A stretch of DNA of 64,000 bases from ZC4RG30 sp965652645. GTDB taxonomy: Bacteria > Pseudomonadota > Gammaproteobacteria > Steroidobacterales > Steroidobacteraceae. A program made the position numbers and the translations under genes. Location of the stretch: NCBI GenBank assembly GCA_965652645.1, contig CBFGXE010000001.1:133973-197972 (forward strand), given 5' to 3'. Below are positions 25,454 to 34,475 of this stretch, piece after piece. The notes beneath the pieces are model-generated. The model ran no database searches. It was given only the letters and a program-made list of their open reading frames with translations, and had not been told where the DNA came from. Position 1 is the stretch's first letter. Every line of letters begins with the position of its first letter.

Positions 25454-26339
25454 CCAGTGCCCTCCCCACCGCCTGCGCCCGATTCACGACATTCAGCTTG
25501 CGCAGGATCTTCTGCACATGGTTTTTCACCGTCAGGGCGCTGATGCCGAGGATGGCCCCGATCTCGCCATTGCTCTTGCCCAGGTACACCCAGCGCAGGA
25601 TGCCGCGTTCACGTTCGGTGAGGATGCAGGCGGCACTGGCCGCGGCGCGTGCATCGACGCCCTGACCGCGGGTCTGCGTGCGCACCCAGGCTGCATGCAG
25701 GGCCGGATTGACCATCTGCACCAGATAGGTCTCCCGCGATCCGATCGTGCCCGGGGGACTCGCAAAGATCGTCAGGCCCTCCACCTCGCCATCCGCGTCG
25801 TGCCAGCCATGCACCAGCAGGTCGGTGGCACCGCTACGCACCAGCTCGCGCAACCCGTTGCCACCGCCGGACGCCGCCAGCTCCTCGGCGCTGCAGATGC
25901 AGGGCTTGAACTTGCGTTCCGCCCATTTGTCGGCGAGTCCTGAAAGCAGCGTGCCCTCGCGCGCCAGCAGGTCCGCCAGGGCGCTGCCCGATGCGACCAC
26001 GGTGGAAAAGGCATCCACGCTGAAGGAAGGATCCCGCGCCTTGCGCAGTGCGCAGACCAGCACCCGGTGCCGGATGAGGTTCAGCAGCAGCCCCTGGGTC
26101 CAGGTGAAGAAATGCGCCCGGGTCGTAACCCGGAGCGAGGCATCCAGGTTGAGCAGCAGCCCCTCGATGCTCTGGGCATCGAGCAGGGCAGGACCCGCCG
26201 ACCCGGACTCCGCCTCCTCCGGGGTCGGCGCACCGCGCGCGGGCAGCGGGGTTACCAGCCGCAGTTCCGGCTCGGCATGCGGGCCCTCGTTCCTGGCACG
26301 CGATCTCACCACGCGAAGTCCGGCTGTCTCAGTATGCAT
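25431..26339 (-). CDS. epsA: EpsA-like LuxR-family transcriptional regulator
   Basis: The 302-residue regulator ends in a LuxR helix-turn-helix (about 245-300, ILTERERGILRWVYLGKSNGEIGAILGISALTVKNHVQKILRKLNVVNRAQAV). The N-terminal part (about 55-235) is not a receiver: it lacks phosphoacceptor motifs and matches the EpsA type found with exosortase-linked polysaccharide genes. ATG 26339 has GGAGCG upstream; longer frames overlap the sugar transferase. The first 11 bases overlap the preceding gene. It probably controls the eps operons, with signal unknown. Confidence 0.85.
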   Translation of the reverse strand: MHTETAGLRVVRSRARNEGPHAEPELRLVTPLPARGAPTPEEAESGSAGPALLDAQSIEGLLLNLDASLRVTTRAHFFTWTQGLLLNLIRHRVLVCALRKARDPSFSVDAFSTVVASGSALADLLAREGTLLSGLADKWAERKFKPCICSAEELAASGGGNGLRELVRSGATDLLVHGWHDADGEVEGLTIFASPPGTIGSRETYLVQMVNPALHAAWVRTQTRGQGVDARAAASAACILTERERGILRWVYLGKSNGEIGAILGISALTVKNHVQKILRKLNVVNRAQAVGRALDARIIRP

Positions 26340-27765
26340 TTTTCCGCTCCAGTACCACGCCCAAGGTCCGCAACAGGATCGAAAGGTCCAGCAGCAGGGA
26401 CCATTCGCGCAGGTATTCCAGGTCGCATTCGACACGCGCGCGCATCTGGGCGGTGTCGGTTTCCCCGCGCAGGCCCCTGACTTGCGCCAGGCCGGTGATG
26501 CCGGGCCGCACCTTGTGGCGGATCATGTAGCCGGGGATGAGCTTGCGATACAGCTCGTTGTGGGCCACCGCGTGCGGTCGCGGGCCGATGACGCTCATGC
26601 GACCCTGCAATACATTCAGGAACTGGGGGATTTCGTCGAGGGAATACTGACGCAGGATCCGGCCGATCGGCGTCGTGCGCGGATCATCCCGCGTGGCCTG
26701 CCTCACCACGCCGCCATCCTCCAGGCAGGTCATGGTGCGGAACTTGTAGACCACGATCTCGCGCCCGTCCACGCCGTAGCGCCGCTGCCGGAACAGGACC
26801 GGACCCGGCGAGGTCATCTTGATGGCCCCTGCGATCGCCAGCGCCAGCGGCGAGAGCAGCACCACGGCCACCGACGCCAGCAGCAGGTCGCTGGCCCGCT
26901 TGGCGATGCCGGCCAGGCCGCAGAAAGGTGACTCGCACAGCGCAATGGCCGGCAGCCCGGCGATGCTCTCCACGCGTGCCTGGATCAGGTCGAAGGAAAG
27001 CACATCGGGCACGAAGTACACCGACGCCGTGGTGTCGTGCAGGTCCTCGACCAGGCGCCGGATGCGCGGATGCCAGCATGGCAGCGCGCAGTACACCACG
27101 TCCACGTGGTTCTGCTTCACATAGTCAGCCAGCTCGTTCAGCGACCCCAGGATGCGATGTTCGCCGGTGGCCTCCAGGCGGTTACAGTCGCGATCGTCGA
27201 AATAGCCGGACACCCGGGTTGCCAGCAGCGGATCACCGTTGACGTGGCGGGCGAGCATGCAGCCGGTGGGATTGACCCCGGCGATCACCGCGGTGCGCCG
27301 GCCGGCATCAGCCCAGCGCGCCAGCAGGCGCGGGATGGCGCGGTGTGCCGCAACCTGCAGCACCGGCGTGGCCAGGGCCCATGAAAACAGCAGCGCGGCG
27401 TGGAATTCCGCGAGCGTTCCCGTGGCCGCCCCGAGCGCATAGAGGATCGCGACCACCATCATCCAGCGCAGGGTAACCGCGCCTGCCGCGGTCGCCGTTG
27501 AACTGGTGGCAACCGGTGTCCGCAGCGCCAGCGTGAGTGCCGCAGCCAGCAGCGCCAGGATGGCACCGGCGGACGTCAGCGGCACGCCGATCCAGCGCGC
27601 ACTCAACACGAGGGCCACGGGGGCCGCGGCGGCATCAATCAGCAGCCGCAGCAGCGCAGCCCGCCCGGGAGGCATCACGCCGATTTGCGGCAGCCCCTTG
27701 CGACGCGCGGGCCGCTGCGTCGTGCCGAGGTACGCCGCGGCCGTGGAAGCCGACTCAGGCGACAT
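26329..27765 (-). CDS. Undecaprenyl-phosphate glucose phosphotransferase (WcaJ/polyprenyl glycosylphosphotransferase family)
   Basis: This 478-residue initiating enzyme transfers a hexose-1-phosphate to undecaprenyl phosphate at the inner membrane. Four N-terminal spans (about 35-150) precede a Rossmann-like cytosolic part (RTAVIAGVNPTGCMLARHV). A membrane-inserted catalytic domain follows (KRASDLLLASVAVVLLSPLA, SPGPVLFRQRRYGVDGR, YKFRTM, SLDEIPQFLNVLQGRMSVIGPRP, RPGITGLAQVRGLRGET). All conserved motifs are present. ATG 27765 has GGGAGC upstream. It starts the lipid-linked repeat unit for the polymer of this locus. Confidence 0.92.
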   Translation of the reverse strand: MSPESASTAAAYLGTTQRPARRKGLPQIGVMPPGRAALLRLLIDAAAAPVALVLSARWIGVPLTSAGAILALLAAALTLALRTPVATSSTATAAGAVTLRWMMVVAILYALGAATGTLAEFHAALLFSWALATPVLQVAAHRAIPRLLARWADAGRRTAVIAGVNPTGCMLARHVNGDPLLATRVSGYFDDRDCNRLEATGEHRILGSLNELADYVKQNHVDVVYCALPCWHPRIRRLVEDLHDTTASVYFVPDVLSFDLIQARVESIAGLPAIALCESPFCGLAGIAKRASDLLLASVAVVLLSPLALAIAGAIKMTSPGPVLFRQRRYGVDGREIVVYKFRTMTCLEDGGVVRQATRDDPRTTPIGRILRQYSLDEIPQFLNVLQGRMSVIGPRPHAVAHNELYRKLIPGYMIRHKVRPGITGLAQVRGLRGETDTAQMRARVECDLEYLREWSLLLDLSILLRTLGVVLERKNAY

Positions 27766-28540
27766 CGGCCCGCGCTCCCATGGGCAGGTCGGACAGCTCG
27801 TGCACCCTGGCAACCAGCTTGGCCACGGCCGAGCTCAGTGCCGGCACCGGCACCGGCTCCGGGCAGGTTCGCCAGCGGTAGCCCAGGCCGCGCACCGTCT
27901 CGATCAGCTCGCCGTGTCGCGCGGGCAATGCACGGCGCAGGCGACGCACATGCACGTCGACGGTGCGCTCCTCGACGTACACGTCATCGCCCCAGACCTC
28001 ATCAAGCAGCTTGCGGCGCGTGAGCGTCCAGCCGGAGTGCGTGATGAAATACAGCAGCAGCCCGAATTCCATGCGGGACAGCTCGATCTCCCGCTCGGCG
28101 CAGGTCACCCTTCGCGCGGCCGGATCCACGCGCAGCCCCTGCACTTCGATGGCCTCATCGCCGCGTTCAGGCGAGCGTCGCCGCAACACCGCCCTCACCC
28201 GGGCCAGCAGTTCGCGCATCGACACGGCCCGGGGCAGGCAGTCATCCGCACCGCACTCCAGGGCCGCCACCGTGTGCTCCTCCTCCGGGCGGGTGCTGAG
28301 CACGATGATGGAGATGCCGGCCGTGCGCGGGTCGGCGCGCAACTGCCGGGCGAACATCAGCCCCGGCGTACCGGGCGCCCAGTCCAGCAACGTCGCATCC
28401 GGGCGCAGTTTGCGGACCAGGGCCTCCGCCTCGCCGAAGCCCCGGGCGCGGGTGACCTTGTAGCCCGCGTTGCGCAGGTTCTCCGCCATCAGCTCGCAGG
28501 TGGCTGTATCGCGTTCAACTATGAGAATCGAGCACTGCAT
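27755..28540 (-). CDS. PhoB/OmpR-type response regulator
   Basis: The 261-residue protein has a receiver domain (about 1-118, SILIVERDTATCELMAENLRNAG, with the phosphoacceptor Asp in ATLLDWAPG) and a winged-helix domain (about 145-235, ELSRMEFGLLLYFITHSGWTLTRRKLLDEVWGDDVYVEERTVDVHVRRLRRAL). The usual DD pair near the start is replaced by ER (VERD), so phosphorylation may be altered. No kinase gene is adjacent. ATG 28540 follows GGGAG. It heads the minus-strand unit regulator-wcaJ-epsA-epsL and is divergent from epsE. Confidence 0.88.
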   Translation of the reverse strand: MQCSILIVERDTATCELMAENLRNAGYKVTRARGFGEAEALVRKLRPDATLLDWAPGTPGLMFARQLRADPRTAGISIIVLSTRPEEEHTVAALECGADDCLPRAVSMRELLARVRAVLRRRSPERGDEAIEVQGLRVDPAARRVTCAEREIELSRMEFGLLLYFITHSGWTLTRRKLLDEVWGDDVYVEERTVDVHVRRLRRALPARHGELIETVRGLGYRWRTCPEPVPVPALSSAVAKLVARVHELSDLPMGARADVA

Positions 28541-28718
28541 GTTGCATCTCCCTGCAATCCGGGCCTGCGCCGTCCATGTGTGTTCCGGACGACAAGCTTG
28601 TGAACCGTGGACAAATGCTAGTGACCGACGTGCATGCGTTGCCATCGGTACAACAATCGAGTGCCACCCGGGTGAACTGCGCAGGAAGGCGCGGGGAAAG
28701 ACCTGATATAGGCCGAAA

Positions 28719-28734
28719 GTAGGTCACAACCTAC
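28719..28734. promoter_or_regulatory. 16-bp inverted repeat upstream of epsE
   Basis: Arms gtaggt and acctac enclose caca, about 100 bases before the epsE start and just after a -10-like gatata (28704-28709). A protein bound here would block or shape transcription of the epsE operon. Candidates are the PhoB-like regulator, EpsA or the stressosome NarL regulator. The rest of the 292-base gap also contains attgcgcgtgcaat, a weaker dyad; nothing else is evident. Confidence 0.4.
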
Positions 28735-28832
28735 AACCCAACTCTCCATCAACCCTGAGCCGAACGGACCAATTGCGCGTGCAATCCGATCGCGAGTGTG
28801 CCCGTTAGGGTTTGCCGCAGCGGAGGAGAACC

Positions 28833-29645
28833 ATGAAACCCAAACCCAGTGCCATCGTCCGGTTCATCTCACTTGTCGCGCTCGCCACACTTGCCCGGGT
28901 TCCGGCGGACCAGGCCGTTGCGGCGGAGCCCGTGCTCGGACCCGGCGATACCGTGCGCGTCACGGTGTTCGATGACCCGAGCCTGACCACCGAAGCCCGT
29001 CTTTCCCTGCAGGGAACACTCGCCTTCCCACTGCTGGGCGAGGTGGCAATCGGCGACCGCACTCCCTCGGATGCGGCCAAGATCATCACTGACCGGCTGA
29101 AGCAGGGGCGGTTCCTGCAGGATCCACGCGTGAGCGTGGCGCTGGTGGAGGTGCGCAGCCGGCGCGTGATGGTGATGGGCCATGTGGCAAAACCGGGCCA
29201 GTACGCACTCGACGGCACCAATGAGCGCCTCATCGACATCCTCGCGCTCGCAGGTGGCCGATCCGAGACCGGGGCGGACACCGTGGTGGTCACCCGTCGC
29301 GCAGGTGAACCACAGACTTTCGAGATCAACATCGCCGAGATGTACCGCAAGGGCGACCTGAGCTCGGACCTGAGGCTGGAAGGCGGTGACGTCATCTATG
29401 TTCCGGAGGCACCGGTTTTCTATGTATACGGCGCCGTGCAGCGCGCGGGCGTCTATCGCCTGGAGCCGGCGACCTCGGTTCGCGCGGCACTTTCCGTGGG
29501 CGGCGGGCTGACGCAGCGTGCTTCCCAGCGCCGCATCGAGATCCACCGCCGGCTTCCCGATGGCACCGTGCGTGAATTCAAGGCCGACCTGCAGGACCCG
29601 ATCCAGCCGAACGACGTCATCTACGTGAAAGAGAGCCTCTTCTGA
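28833..29645 (+). CDS. epsE: Polysaccharide export protein EpsE (Wza-like, OPX family)
   Basis: The 270-residue exported protein starts at 28833 behind GGAGGAG, with a signal peptide ending near VAAEP. It has the polysaccharide export domain (LGPGDTVRVTVFDDPSLTTEARLSLQGTLAFPLLGEV) and two SLBB-type repeats (VMVMGHVAKPGQYAL and FYVYGAVQRAGVYRLEPATS). No lipobox is visible. It forms the periplasmic/outer-membrane conduit of the exopolysaccharide secretion machine. Its stop overlaps epsF by one base. Confidence 0.92.
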   Translation: MKPKPSAIVRFISLVALATLARVPADQAVAAEPVLGPGDTVRVTVFDDPSLTTEARLSLQGTLAFPLLGEVAIGDRTPSDAAKIITDRLKQGRFLQDPRVSVALVEVRSRRVMVMGHVAKPGQYALDGTNERLIDILALAGGRSETGADTVVVTRRAGEPQTFEINIAEMYRKGDLSSDLRLEGGDVIYVPEAPVFYVYGAVQRAGVYRLEPATSVRAALSVGGGLTQRASQRRIEIHRRLPDGTVREFKADLQDPIQPNDVIYVKESLF

Positions 29646-31087
29646 TGAACCCGTCACTGTTCTTCCTGGTGCTCCGGGCCCGCTTCGGGCTGTTCGCGCT
29701 GACGCTGTGCGCGACGCTGGCCGCTGCGGCGGCCGTCACGCTGCTGATGCCCAAGACCTACCGCGCCACCGCCTCGATGGTGATCGAGCAGCACGACGTT
29801 CAGTCGTTGCGGGATGGTGCCACGGCCTACATGTCCACCGCGGAGCGCACGGCTTACCTGCAGACCCAGGTGGAAATCCTCGAGAGTCCGGCGGTGGCGC
29901 GCAGGGTGGTGGAAACGCTCCGGCTGGCAGACCGCCAGGAGCTGAAGGATGCCTATGCGGCCACGGACCAGCGGATGCCGATCGAGGAGTGGCTGGCCGA
30001 CCTGGTCGGCGGTTCCCTGGACGTGGAGACTTCCCAGAGCAGCGTGATGCATGTCAGCGCAAACGCCCCCACGCCAGAGGCTGCCGCCGAACTGGCCAAT
30101 GGCTTCACCAGAGCCTACATGGACACCACATTGGAGCTGCGGGTAGCGCCCACCCGGCAGGCTGCCGAATGGTTCGACGTGCAGCTGAAGACGCTGCGGG
30201 AGGACCTCGAAAGCGCGCAGGATGAGCTCACCGCCTACCAGCGCGAACACGGCATTGTCACCACCAGCGAAGGTGCCGACGAGGAATTCCTGCGCCTGGC
30301 CAATCTCTCCGACGCACTGGGCAGGACCATGGAGGAGAACGTGGAGCTGGCGGCGCGCGAACAGCTGGCCCGCCGCGCGATGGAATCCGGCGAACCGCTG
30401 GAATCCCTGCCGGTGATGCGGGATGACTCCGGACTGCAGCAGCTGCGCGCCGAACTGCGCGAGGGGGAAGCGAAGCTGCAGGCACTGTCGGTGCGGTTCG
30501 GTGAAAACCATCCCGAGTACCGCAAGCAACGCGCGGAGAACAATTACCTGCGCTCCCAGCTCTCGGTGGAGATGCAGAAGGTGGCAAACCTGGCCAGCGG
30601 AAGGCGCGCCGAGGGCGAGCAGCGTGCCGCACAGGCCAGCGCGGCGCTGGCCGCCCAGCGTGCCCGCCTGCTGGAGCAGAAACAGAACCGCGACGGGCTG
30701 GCCGTGCTGGTGCGCAATGTGCAGACGGCCCAGACTGCATATGACGCCGCCATGCAGCGTTTCATCGGCACCCAGGTGGAAAGCCGGGCCAACCAGGGCA
30801 ACGCCACGCTGCTGAATGCCGCGGTCGTGCCGCGCAAGCCGCACAGCCCGAACATCGCACTGAACCTGGCGCTGGCCACCATCGTCGGACTGGTCCTGGC
30901 GCTCGGCCTGGTAATGGCCCGCGAGATGACCGATCGCCGCGTGCACTCCCCGATCGAGCTGGCGGAGGCAACCGGCGCGCCCGTGCTGGGCGAGCTGCTG
31001 GCCTGGACGCCGACCGGCCGCCTTGCCCTTGCCGCTCCCCGCAACCCTCCGCGTACCCTCACCCATCGAAGGCAGGACAATCCATGA
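29645..31087 (+). CDS. epsF: Chain-length determinant protein EpsF (Wzz/PCP family)
   Basis: The 480-residue inner-membrane protein has an N-terminal span (about 13-35), a Wzz domain (KTYRATASMVIEQHDVQ), a long periplasmic coiled coil (about 175-370, rich in Glu/Gln/Arg) and a second span near 415-440 (IALNLALATIVGLVLALGLVMA). It ends in a short cytoplasmic tail with no kinase domain. It works with the separate EpsG ATPase to set polymer length. It overlaps epsG by four bases. Confidence 0.92.
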   Translation: MNPSLFFLVLRARFGLFALTLCATLAAAAAVTLLMPKTYRATASMVIEQHDVQSLRDGATAYMSTAERTAYLQTQVEILESPAVARRVVETLRLADRQELKDAYAATDQRMPIEEWLADLVGGSLDVETSQSSVMHVSANAPTPEAAAELANGFTRAYMDTTLELRVAPTRQAAEWFDVQLKTLREDLESAQDELTAYQREHGIVTTSEGADEEFLRLANLSDALGRTMEENVELAAREQLARRAMESGEPLESLPVMRDDSGLQQLRAELREGEAKLQALSVRFGENHPEYRKQRAENNYLRSQLSVEMQKVANLASGRRAEGEQRAAQASAALAAQRARLLEQKQNRDGLAVLVRNVQTAQTAYDAAMQRFIGTQVESRANQGNATLLNAAVVPRKPHSPNIALNLALATIVGLVLALGLVMAREMTDRRVHSPIELAEATGAPVLGELLAWTPTGRLALAAPRNPPRTLTHRRQDNP

Positions 31088-32022
31088 GCGAACGCGCCAC
31101 CGCCCGCGATCCGGCTTTGAAGCTTCCCCCGATGACCGCCACGCGTGCAGCCCCCGGGGATGCGGCTTCGCTGCACATCGTGCCCCGCGCCGACATGCGG
31201 ATCGGCACCATCCTGGTCGCGCACAAGGCAATGGACGGCGAGGACATTGATCGCGTCATCAAGCTGCAGGACGCCAAGGGCCTGCGCTTCGGCGAGGCAG
31301 CCGTGCGCCTCGGCCTGATCACTGTCAGCGACCTGCGGCGCGCCCTGGCGCAGCAGTACGACCTTCCCCACCTGCTGCCGGAAAACGAACGCAGTGACGG
31401 CGAACTGGTGGTGGCCTCCGACCCGTTCAACCGCTGCGCGGAGCAGGTGCGCGCCGTGCGCACCCAGCTGATGATCCGCTGGTCCACCGAGCGGCCCGGA
31501 TGCCGCACTCTCGCGGTCGTGAGCCCCGAGCGCCAGGACGGTCGCAGCTATGCGGCAGCCAACCTTGCCGTGGCCTTCGCGCAGCTTGGCAGCCGCACGC
31601 TGCTGGTGGATGCAGACCTGCGCCGCCCCAGGCAACACCGCATCTTCAGCGTGCCTGACAGCGTGGGGCTTTCCACGGTGCTGTCCCAGCGTGCGGGTCG
31701 CGAGGCAGTGGTACCCATCCGCGAGTTCGGACACCTGGCGCTGTTGCCGGCCGGCGCGCCCCCGCCGAATCCGGCGGAGTTGCTGTCCGGGGAAGCCTTC
31801 CACAACCTGGTCAGCGAACTGGAGGAAGACTATGACGTCATCCTCTTCGACACGCCATCGGCCAGCACGTGCTCGGATGCGCAGACCGTGGCCTTCCGCG
31901 CCGGCAGCGCGATGATGCTGGCCCGCAAGGACCACACCCGCCTCGCCGATGCCACGCGCCTGGTGCGGCAGCTGGACCACGCCGGCGCCCAGTTGCTGGG
32001 TACCGTCTGCAACAGCTTCTGA
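31084..32022 (+). CDS. epsG: EpsG-like polysaccharide co-polymerase ATPase with degenerate P-loop
   Basis: The 312-residue cytoplasmic protein joins an MshEN/GspE-N-like segment (about 38-95, RIGTILVAHKAMDGEDIDRV, FGEAAVRLGLITVSDLRRAL) to a BY-kinase-like ATPase domain (about 115-312). Walker A' is normal (TLLVDADLRRP), and the Walker B-like strand is YDVILFDTPSA. The P-loop reads SPERQDGRS instead of S-x-x-x-G-E-G-K-S: both the first Gly and the Lys are replaced. No tyrosine-rich tail exists. ATP use is therefore doubtful, although an Arg in this loop also occurs in this subfamily to my recollection. Confidence 0.85.
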   Translation: MSERATARDPALKLPPMTATRAAPGDAASLHIVPRADMRIGTILVAHKAMDGEDIDRVIKLQDAKGLRFGEAAVRLGLITVSDLRRALAQQYDLPHLLPENERSDGELVVASDPFNRCAEQVRAVRTQLMIRWSTERPGCRTLAVVSPERQDGRSYAAANLAVAFAQLGSRTLLVDADLRRPRQHRIFSVPDSVGLSTVLSQRAGREAVVPIREFGHLALLPAGAPPPNPAELLSGEAFHNLVSELEEDYDVILFDTPSASTCSDAQTVAFRAGSAMMLARKDHTRLADATRLVRQLDHAGAQLLGTVCNSF

Positions 32023-32031
32023 AGCGGGCTG

Positions 32032-33189
32032 ATGACAAGGACGGTGTTCGTCACCGGAACCCTTCCGGATGGAGGCGCGGAACGGCACACGATCTCGCTG
32101 CTGAAGGCACTTGCGACGCGTGGACATGATTGCCACATCGTATGCATCAAGCCGACAGCCTCGTCCACCGCGGCCCTGCACCTGGCGCCGTCCAGGCTGA
32201 CCAGCCTGGAGGCGGCGCGATACCTGGACCTTGCGGCGGCCAGGCGGTTTGCCGCCTTGCTGCAGGCAGTGAAGCCGCAGGCCATCGTGGCGGCCAACCC
32301 CTATGCCCTCCTGTACGCCTCGCTGGCCCGCAGGTTGGCACGCTCTCCTGCACGGCTCATCGTCACCTTTCACAGCGCACGCACCCTGAATACCAAGGAA
32401 TGGATGCAGATGCTGGCCTACCGGCCGCTGTTCTGGGGAGCCGACTGCACGGTGTTCCTGTGCGACAGGCAGCGCCGCTACTGGCGCCGGCGCGCATTGC
32501 TTTCCCCCCGCAATGTGGTGATCCACAATGGCATCGATGCCGGTCACTTCCGGCAGCAGCCAGGCGCCTGGACGGAAGGAGCGCTGCGCCGTTCGCTGGG
32601 ATTCGCCAGCACGGATTTCGTCATCGGCCTGCCGGCCCTGCTGCGCAGGGAAAAGAACCACCAGCAACTGTTGCGGGCCGTGGCTGATTTGCGGCGGCTT
32701 GAAGTGCCCGCGCGCGCGCTGGTGATCGGGGATGGCGAGATGCGACCGGCCATCGAGGCGCTGGCCAGGCGACTGGGCATTGAAGATCACGTGACCATCA
32801 CCGGCCTGCAACCCGATGTGCGTCCCTGCATCGCCGCCTGCGATGTCATCACCCTGTGCAGCCTCAGCGAGACATTCTCGCTGGCCGCGCTGGAGGCCAT
32901 GTCGATGGGCAGGCCCGTTGTGCTCTCGGATGTCGGTGGCGCATCGGAAATGGTCGTGCCCGGCTGGAACGGACTGCTTTATCCCGTCGGGAATTCCCTT
33001 GACTACCTCAACTGCCTGCTGCGCCTCAGTGACAGCGCCAGTTCACGGCGCATGGGCAAACATGCGCGCTCGATGGTCGAGCAGCGATTCGCCGCCGGGT
33101 TGATGACGGATCGCTATGAAGCGCTGCTTGGCGAGCTCTGCGGCAAGGCGGCCGATGCCACCGCCATGCGCGCCGCGCGGGCACCCTGA
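32032..33189 (+). CDS. Glycosyltransferase family 4 protein
   Basis: This 385-residue GT-B enzyme has the N-terminal loop TGTLPDGGAERHTISLLKAL, VIHNGIDAGHF in the hinge, and the donor-site E-x7-E motif in SLSETFSLAALEAMSMGRPVVLSDVGG. It adds a sugar from a nucleotide donor to the lipid-linked repeat, probably on the cytoplasmic face. It lies nine bases after epsG in the same operon. Donor and acceptor are not predictable. Confidence 0.88.
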   Translation: MTRTVFVTGTLPDGGAERHTISLLKALATRGHDCHIVCIKPTASSTAALHLAPSRLTSLEAARYLDLAAARRFAALLQAVKPQAIVAANPYALLYASLARRLARSPARLIVTFHSARTLNTKEWMQMLAYRPLFWGADCTVFLCDRQRRYWRRRALLSPRNVVIHNGIDAGHFRQQPGAWTEGALRRSLGFASTDFVIGLPALLRREKNHQQLLRAVADLRRLEVPARALVIGDGEMRPAIEALARRLGIEDHVTITGLQPDVRPCIAACDVITLCSLSETFSLAALEAMSMGRPVVLSDVGGASEMVVPGWNGLLYPVGNSLDYLNCLLRLSDSASSRRMGKHARSMVEQRFAAGLMTDRYEALLGELCGKAADATAMRAARAP

Positions 33190-33290
33190 GCTTGCGCGTC
33201 ACCGCTGGTCCGGAAGGACTATCGCCAGCTGGGCTGGCGCCCGCAACACGCAGACGATACTTCCGCCGGGTTTGCTGCGCGGAGAGAGGG

Positions 33291-34475
33291 ATGTCGAACG
33301 GCTCGCTGCATGGACCGGTGGTGCTGCTGCTGGGTCCGCACCTGGGTGCGATCAGCGGTGTCAGCGCGCACCTGAAGGCTCTCCTGCGCTCGCGCCTCGG
33401 GGAGGAGTTCGTTCTGGACCATTTTCCCGTGGGCAGCGAGGGACGAAACGAGGGTCGCATCGGTCGCTGGATCCGGCTGGCGGGAAGCCTCTTCTCACTG
33501 CATTCCGTGCTGCGCCGGCGCAGGCCGGAGCTGATGCACGTGAATACTTCCCTCAATGCGGGCGCATTCTGGCGCGACCTGGCGTACATGCTGCTTGCCC
33601 GGCTGCACGGGGTGAAGGTGGTCTGCCAGGTGCACGGGGGCAAGCTGCCGCAGGAATTCCTGGGCGCCAGCCGCGTCCTGCATTCGCTGCTGCGCCGCCT
33701 GCTGCGCCTCCCCGATGTCATCGTCCTGCTCGCGGAACTGGAACTGCGCGCGTGGCGCCAGTTCGTGCCCGACAGGCGCATCCTCCTCATCCCCAATGCC
33801 GTGGACAGCCTGGCCCTGGCCTCGGAGCGGCGTCGCCGCCATGGCGCGCAGGGCGCGCTGAGGCTGGTGTACCTGGGCAGGCTGGCGCGCGAGAAGGGAC
33901 TGTACGAACTGCTCGAAGCACTGGCCACAGTGCTGGCCGCGGGTATCGACACCCGCCTCAGCTTCGTAGGCGCTGGCGCGGAGGAACCCGGGTTGAGGGC
34001 CGCGGTGGAACGCCTCGGGCTGGAAACCCACGTGCACTTCGCGGGCGCCGCATTCGGCCGGGCCAAGGCCGCGCACCTGGGCGACTCGGATGTATTCGTG
34101 CTTCCCAGCCATGCGGAAGGCCTGCCCTGCGCATTGCTGGAAGCCATGGCCGCCGGCAATGCCGTCATCGCCTCCCGCGTGGGCGCGATTCCCGACGTAG
34201 TAATTCCGGGACTGCACGGCATCCTGGTTACTCCCCGCGACGTGCCCGCCCTGGCCAACGCCATCGCAGCGCTGGCTGCCGACCGGCCCGCGGTCGCGCG
34301 CATGCAGATTGCCTGCGCCAGCCACATCGCTGCGAGCTATTCGCTGGAGCGGTTCTGCGCCAGCTTCGCCGAACTCTACAGCTCGCTGCTCGCGGACCGG
34401 CAACCGGCCATGCACCAGCAAGCGGATGCGCAAGGCGCGGGCGCAGTACAGCAGGCTGCCAAATGTGCGGAATAG
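33291..34475 (+). CDS. Glycosyltransferase family 4 protein
   Basis: This GT-B enzyme of about 394 residues has LLLGPHLGAISGVSAHLKALL at the N-terminus, LLIPNAVD and VYLGRLAREKGLYELLEAL, and the donor motif SHAEGLPCALLEAMAAGNAVIASRVG. The ATG at 33291 follows GGAGAGAGG; a TTG at 33192 would add 33 residues with no family content. The C-terminal tail (QQADAQGAGAVQQAAKCAE) is low-complexity. It overlaps asnB by 13 bases. Confidence 0.87.
   Translation: MSNGSLHGPVVLLLGPHLGAISGVSAHLKALLRSRLGEEFVLDHFPVGSEGRNEGRIGRWIRLAGSLFSLHSVLRRRRPELMHVNTSLNAGAFWRDLAYMLLARLHGVKVVCQVHGGKLPQEFLGASRVLHSLLRRLLRLPDVIVLLAELELRAWRQFVPDRRILLIPNAVDSLALASERRRRHGAQGALRLVYLGRLAREKGLYELLEALATVLAAGIDTRLSFVGAGAEEPGLRAAVERLGLETHVHFAGAAFGRAKAAHLGDSDVFVLPSHAEGLPCALLEAMAAGNAVIASRVGAIPDVVIPGLHGILVTPRDVPALANAIAALAADRPAVARMQIACASHIAASYSLERFCASFAELYSSLLADRQPAMHQQADAQGAGAVQQAAKCAE

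Noticed and set aside
29654..32811. Very long open minus-strand frames opposite the epsF, epsG and glycosyltransferase genes
   Set aside because: Composition rich in Arg, Gln, His and Ala without domains, typical of the antisense of high-GC coding DNA.
33116..34462. Long open frame upstream of and continuous with asnB
   Set aside because: The glycosyltransferase in another frame explains this DNA; asnB must begin with Met-Cys at 34463 to expose its catalytic cysteine.
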